Shown here piece by piece: positions 59,646-64,000 of a DNA stretch of 64,000 nt. The position numbers were made by a program, and so were the translations under genes. A model generated the notes under the pieces. The model saw only the letters and a list, made by a program, of their open reading frames with translations. It searched no databases and was not told the origin of the DNA. The DNA comes from Nitrospina sp. (lineage in GTDB: Bacteria; Nitrospinota; Nitrospinia; Nitrospinales; VA-1): NCBI GenBank assembly GCA_018673915.1, contig JABHBK010000016.1:1-64000 (forward strand). Reading direction: 5' to 3'. The first letter of the stretch is position 1. Each line of letters opens with the position of its first letter.

Positions 59646-60365
59646 ATGTCCAGAGATCAAGGCCGCAGCTTCAACGATTGCAGAAAAATCAAGATTACTA
59701 AAAACTACACCATGCATCCAGCTGGCTCGGTTCTTATTCAAATGGGAAACACCAAAGTCATCTGCGCCGCCACAGTTGAGGAAAAGGTACCCTCCTTTCT
59801 TCGAGGCAAAAATAGCGGCTGGGTCACAGCGGAATACTCCATGCTCCCCTCTTCGACCAATACCCGAAGTCCCCGAGAAGCATCTAGAGGAAAACTGTCG
59901 GGGCGGACACAGGAAATCCAAAGGCTAATAGGCCGCTCACTCCGAACAGTTATTGATCTTAAAAAATTAGGGGAACGCACCATTTGGCTCGACTGCGATG
60001 TCATCCAGGCAGATGGCGGTACTCGTTGCGCTTCTATTACAGGGGCCTTTATAGCGGCGGTCATGGCAACGAAAAAATTAAAAAAAGAAAAACTGCTCGA
60101 TGAATTACCGATTAAAGACTATGTTGCCGCTGTGAGCGTAGGAATTGTCAACGGCAAAAAAATGCTTGACCTGGATTACAGCGAAGATTCCAATGCCGAT
60201 GTTGATCTAAATATTGTTAAAACAGGCTCAGGAGGATACGTCGAAATTCAAGGAACCGCCGAACAAGAACCCTTCGATGACAAACAATTGGATGGCCTTC
60301 TAAAAATAGCCGACAAAGGAATTAAAGAACTCATCGCCCTACAGAAAAAAACAGTCGGCCATTAA
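59646..60365 (+). CDS. rph: Ribonuclease PH
   Basis: [75 protein letters not shown]. Confidence 0.97.
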   Translation: MSRDQGRSFNDCRKIKITKNYTMHPAGSVLIQMGNTKVICAATVEEKVPSFLRGKNSGWVTAEYSMLPSSTNTRSPREASRGKLSGRTQEIQRLIGRSLRTVIDLKKLGERTIWLDCDVIQADGGTRCASITGAFIAAVMATKKLKKEKLLDELPIKDYVAAVSVGIVNGKKMLDLDYSEDSNADVDLNIVKTGSGGYVEIQGTAEQEPFDDKQLDGLLKIADKGIKELIALQKKTVGH

Positions 60366-60399
60366 CCCCCGGCTAAGGAAGTCTATCGCAAACTCACCT

Positions 60400-61059
60400 C
60401 TAATGACGCCGAGAGGTTACTCCATTTTTAGGACAGGTCTCTGCGATAGGGCAAGACCCACAAAACGGCGAAACCGGTTTGCAAATATTTTGCCCGAATG
60501 TAACGAGTAAATCGTTATATCCTTTCCAGAACCGTCTCGGCAGTTTGTTTCTCAATACCTTTTCTGTTTCATCAGGGGACTTGGTTTTCACATATCCCCA
60601 ACGATTGGAAATACGGTGAACATGGATATCCACACAAATTCCGGGTTTATCATGCCCTAAAGTCAGGGTCAGGTTGGCAGTTTTTCGCCCTACCCCTTTT
60701 AATTTGAGAAGCTCTTCCAGCTTATCTGGAACCTCTCCTTCATAAATATCTACTAAATCTTTGCAAATTTCTTTTAGGGATTGCGTTTTGTTACGGTAAA
60801 ACGCTGCGGGATAAATAGCCTTTTCTATTTTAGATTTTGAAAGTTTTAATAGTTTCTCCGGGCTATTGGCTAACCCAAGCAAGCGGGTCGAGGCCGTTTC
60901 GGTGACTTCATCACGGGTCCTCAGGCTAATGATACAACTAACCAGCACCGCAAAAGGATCGTGCTTTTGGCTAATGACCGTCACGCTGGGAGTCCGAAAA
61001 CCACGGACTGCCTTTTTCACTGTGGCCAAAGCCTGATTTATAGGAAACTCTTCCGGCAT
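60400..61059 (-). CDS. nth: Endonuclease III-like DNA glycosylase
   Basis: LEELLKLKGVGRKTANLTLTLGHDKPGICVDIHVHRISNR; C-terminal [4Fe-4S] CKPVSPFCGSCPIAETC. Start MPEEFPINQ at 61059 (ORF extends to 61140). Confidence 0.92.
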   Translation of the reverse strand: MPEEFPINQALATVKKAVRGFRTPSVTVISQKHDPFAVLVSCIISLRTRDEVTETASTRLLGLANSPEKLLKLSKSKIEKAIYPAAFYRNKTQSLKEICKDLVDIYEGEVPDKLEELLKLKGVGRKTANLTLTLGHDKPGICVDIHVHRISNRWGYVKTKSPDETEKVLRNKLPRRFWKGYNDLLVTFGQNICKPVSPFCGSCPIAETCPKNGVTSRRH

Positions 61060-61140
61060 TCTTAATTCCTGACTTTGTTCAATTTTACTCGCCAAAATAA
61101 TTCTTATTAGTAAAAAAGCGTTGATTTTGCTAGTATACAA

Positions 61141-61182
61141 GGTTCAAAAAAACCATCCTCCACAAAAGCTTTGTGGTGAACC
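61141..61182 (+). promoter_or_regulatory. Leader hairpin upstream of ilvH
   Basis: GGTTC...CCACAAA-AGC-TTTGTGG-t-GAACC nested inverted repeats ending 22 nt before the ATG. Confidence 0.45.
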
Positions 61183-61203
61183 TTAAAAGCGGATTTTAGT
61201 AAA

Positions 61204-61692
61204 ATGCAGCATACCATTTCTGTATTAATGAACAATCGATTCGGTGTTTTGTCCCGTGTATCGGGTCTTTTCAGTAGCCGCGGTTTTAACATTGAAAGCC
61301 TGAATGTCGCAGAAACATCCGACCCAAAAGTTTCTCGCATGACTATAGTTACCCGAGGTGACGAGGCTAAAATCGAGCAAATCACCAAACAACTCAATAA
61401 ACTGGTCGATGTTATTAAAGTCGTTGATCTCACTGAGGAAAAATTTGTCGATCGCGAAATAGTATTGATCAAAATGAACGCTGAAGTTCGAGTTCGGGAA
61501 GAAATTCTCCGAATCGTAGATCTGTTTCGGGCCAAAGTTGTCGATGTGAGCCCAAGCACCTACACCATTGAAATAACCGGGGATGAGGGAAAAGTAGCCG
61601 GGTTTCTTGAGCTTCTAACCCCATTGGGAATCAAAGAAATGGTCCGGTCTGGAAGAATTGCTATCAGTCGTGGACAAAAATCGATCAACTAA
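61204..61692 (+). CDS. ilvH: Acetolactate synthase small (regulatory) subunit
   Basis: QHTISVLMNNRFGVLSRVSGLFSSRGFNIESLNVAETSDPKVSRMTIV. Confidence 0.96.
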   Translation: MQHTISVLMNNRFGVLSRVSGLFSSRGFNIESLNVAETSDPKVSRMTIVTRGDEAKIEQITKQLNKLVDVIKVVDLTEEKFVDREIVLIKMNAEVRVREEILRIVDLFRAKVVDVSPSTYTIEITGDEGKVAGFLELLTPLGIKEMVRSGRIAISRGQKSIN

Positions 61693-61719
61693 TATTGCAC
61701 CAAGATAAGGAGAATCATT

Positions 61720-62721
61720 TTGTCGAAGATTTTTTATAACAAAGACGCAGACATTAAAATCTTAAAGAAGAAAACCATTGCCATTATTGGTTACGGAAGT
61801 CAGGGGCACGCCCATGCCCGCAACCTTCACGATAGTGGAATGAAAGTTATTGTTGGACTGAGAAAAGATAGCGCATTCTGGAAACGAGCGCAAAAGGACG
61901 GTCTGAACGTCATGGCTGTTCCAGAAGCTACTAAAAAATCCGACATCATGATGATCTTGATCCCCGATGACAAGCAAAAAGCCATGTATGAAATGGACAT
62001 CGCTCCCAATTTGAAAAAAGGCATGGCTCTGGCTTTTGGGCATGGATTCAATATTCACTTTGGACAAGTAGTTCCCCCAAAAGACGTGGATGTTTTTATG
62101 GTCGCTCCAAAAGGCCCCGGGCATCTAGTCAGAAGAACTTATGAACAAGGCGCAGGCGTTCCTTGTCTGATGGCGGTTCACCAAAACGTCACAAAAAACG
62201 CGAGAAAAATTGCCCTAGCCTATGCAAAAGGTATTGGCGGAACTCGCGCCGGTGTTCTGGAAACTAATTTTAAAGAAGAAACCGAAACCGACTTGTTTGG
62301 GGAACAGGCAGTATTGTGCGGCGGTGTCAGCGAATTGATCCGCGCCGGTTACGACACATTAGTAGATGCCGGATACAACCCAGACCTTGCTTATTTTGAA
62401 TGCCTTCATGAACTCAAATTGATTGTTGATCTCATCTATGAAGGTGGCATTGGCAATATGCGCTACTCTATAAGCACCACTGCGGCCTATGGAGACGTAA
62501 CCCGTGGACCACGAATCATTACCCAGGAAACCCGTGATGAAATGAAACGAATTCTCGGCGAGATTCAGAGCGGAGCTTTTGCCAAAGAATTTATTCTGGA
62601 AAACCTGGCCAACCGCCCTATGTTTAATGCTCGACTGGCACAGGACAAAGAACACCGTATCGAAGTGGTCGGAGAAAAGCTCAGGAAAATGATGCCATTC
62701 GTTGGCAAGAAGGTGCAGTAA
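61720..62721 (+). CDS. ilvC: Ketol-acid reductoisomerase
   Basis: [54 protein letters not shown] start after AAGGAGA. Confidence 0.98.
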   Translation: MSKIFYNKDADIKILKKKTIAIIGYGSQGHAHARNLHDSGMKVIVGLRKDSAFWKRAQKDGLNVMAVPEATKKSDIMMILIPDDKQKAMYEMDIAPNLKKGMALAFGHGFNIHFGQVVPPKDVDVFMVAPKGPGHLVRRTYEQGAGVPCLMAVHQNVTKNARKIALAYAKGIGGTRAGVLETNFKEETETDLFGEQAVLCGGVSELIRAGYDTLVDAGYNPDLAYFECLHELKLIVDLIYEGGIGNMRYSISTTAAYGDVTRGPRIITQETRDEMKRILGEIQSGAFAKEFILENLANRPMFNARLAQDKEHRIEVVGEKLRKMMPFVGKKVQ

Positions 62722-62727
62722 GGCCGT

Positions 62728-63357
62728 ATGCGTATACCTATTGCTAATGAAGGGTACATGTTTATCCTTCCCCTTGCTGTTTTAACCGGGGCTTGTTGGG
62801 CTTTATCCTGGTTCTGGGCCACTGGCCTTTTTGGTGGACTGTTTCTTTTTGTCACTTGGTTTTTTCGTGACCCTGAAAGGAGTATTCCCGAAGACCCGAA
62901 GTCCATTGTTTCCCCGGGAGATGGCAAGGTCGTCGAAATTGTGCCAGAAAAAGACCCCTTGCTAGAAGAGTCCTACACACGGATTAGTATTTTCTTGAAT
63001 GTCTTTAACGTTCATGTAAACCGGGTACCCATATCCGGAAAAATACAGGCCACCCGTTATAACCCAGGAAAATTTCTTAACGCAGCCAGTCACAAAGCTT
63101 CTCTGGACAATGAACAAAGCGCTATCCTATTGAATAATGGACATGTTACAATTTTAGTGAAGCAGATCGCCGGGTTGATCGCCCGCAGGATAGTTTGCTG
63201 GGCCAAAGAAGGTGATGAGTATGAGCGAGGACAACGTTTTGGCCTGATCCGGTTTGGCTCTCGAGTAGATATCTTCGTGCCTGAGGGCACCGAAATAAAA
63301 GTAGCCGTTGGCGATATTGTCAGCGGAGGAAGCTCCATCATTGGCTTTCTAAAGTAA
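62728..63357 (+). CDS. psd: Phosphatidylserine decarboxylase
   Basis: TWFFRDPERSIPEDPKSIVSPGDGKVVEI; ISIFLNVFNVHVNRVPISG; GGSSIIGFLK cleavage-site region. Confidence 0.94.
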   Translation: MRIPIANEGYMFILPLAVLTGACWALSWFWATGLFGGLFLFVTWFFRDPERSIPEDPKSIVSPGDGKVVEIVPEKDPLLEESYTRISIFLNVFNVHVNRVPISGKIQATRYNPGKFLNAASHKASLDNEQSAILLNNGHVTILVKQIAGLIARRIVCWAKEGDEYERGQRFGLIRFGSRVDIFVPEGTEIKVAVGDIVSGGSSIIGFLK

Positions 63358-63364
63358 AACGACC

Positions 63365-64000
63365 ATGGAACCTAAAAAAGGCATTCATATACTACCCAGT
63401 TTGTTTACCACGGGAAACGTGTTCTGTGGTTTCTATTCGATGGTAGCAGTGCTGAATGAAAAATATTACTTAGCCGCCTGGGCCATAGTGATCGGAATGA
63501 TTTTTGATGGGTTGGATGGTCGTATCGCAAGGTTGACAAAAACCACCAGCGCATTTGGCGAGCAATATGACTCATTGGCAGATATCATCTCCTTTGGCAT
63601 GGCGCCGGCCTTTCTAGTCTACTCATGGGTATTGAAACCCTTTGGCCGATTGGGTTGGATGGCCGCTTTCCTTTTTCTTCTATGCGCGGCCCTGAGACTG
63701 GCCCGCTTCAATGTGACCAAGCCGGAAGTTCGCAGTCAACATTTTATCGGTCTGCCAAGTCCTGCAGCAGCTGTTGTGATCGCATCCATTGTGATCGCTT
63801 TTGAAGACTTGTTTGCAACGCGTATGAACCCTTTTATTATGGTAATGGTGGTTTATATCCTGGCGTTTCTCATGGTTAGCAATATTAAATACCCCGCCTT
63901 CAAAAAATTCGACTTAAAAAAACGGGTTGTGTTCTCCCGTTTTCTTTTCGTGATTTTATTCATTTATGTTCTGGCAACAATACCGCGGGTCGCATTATTC
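63365..64000 (+). CDS. pssA: CDP-diacylglycerol--serine O-phosphatidyltransferase, 3' truncated by window edge
   Basis: MEPKKGIHILPSLFTTGNVFCGFYSMVAV; FDGLDGRIARLTKTTSAFGEQYDSLADIISFGMAPA CDP-alcohol transferase motif. Confidence 0.94.
   Translation, partial: MEPKKGIHILPSLFTTGNVFCGFYSMVAVLNEKYYLAAWAIVIGMIFDGLDGRIARLTKTTSAFGEQYDSLADIISFGMAPAFLVYSWVLKPFGRLGWMAAFLFLLCAALRLARFNVTKPEVRSQHFIGLPSPAAAVVIASIVIAFEDLFATRMNPFIMVMVVYILAFLMVSNIKYPAFKKFDLKKRVVFSRFLFVILFIYVLATIPRVALF

Noticed and set aside
1-64000. CRISPR arrays, rRNA genes, complete tRNA genes
   Set aside because: No regularly spaced repeats, rRNA-like blocks or complete cloverleaf tRNAs were recognised; a tool scan (tRNAscan, minced) would settle this.

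Overview
The window looks like a bacterial chromosome, moderately AT-rich, with densely packed and mostly housekeeping genes. From left to right it contains: the tail of a PilB/GspE-type ATPase; trmFO, topA, dprA, an M50 protease and proA; NHL and LRR repeat proteins; a small rearranged accessory patch at about 11.8-14.25 kb (GNAT, hypothetical, carboxypeptidase-regulatory-like protein, tRNA/tmRNA 3'-end remnant, duplicated glycosyltransferase tail); a full trpEGDCFBA operon with a candidate attenuator; two tandem beta-propeller paralogs and an LRR protein; a moxR/DUF58/Bat (aerotolerance-type) operon with an embedded BI-1 gene; and a YdeP/FdhF-like molybdopterin oxidoreductase split by a 3.28 kb integrative element. 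That element carries a tyrosine recombinase, a HigBA/RelE-like TA pair, a VRR-NUC-like remnant and an HNH-like protein. Next come an XRE regulator, a truncated response regulator and an AmpG-like MFS transporter; an unusual operon of MotB-like coiled-coil protein, class I adenylate cyclase, MotA-like channel and pentapeptide-repeat protein; FGE-like and propeller genes; alr, pyrD, a SPOR protein, a Na/Ca antiporter, a bactofilin-TPR fusion, rph, nth, ilvH, ilvC, psd and pssA (cut by the window end). The two strongest leads are the reversible-looking insertion in the molybdoenzyme gene (in-frame 15-bp direct repeats at 35004-35018 and 38284-38298) and the MotB/adenylate cyclase/MotA/pentapeptide cluster (44132-49764). 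All family names come from reading motifs by eye; no searches were run.
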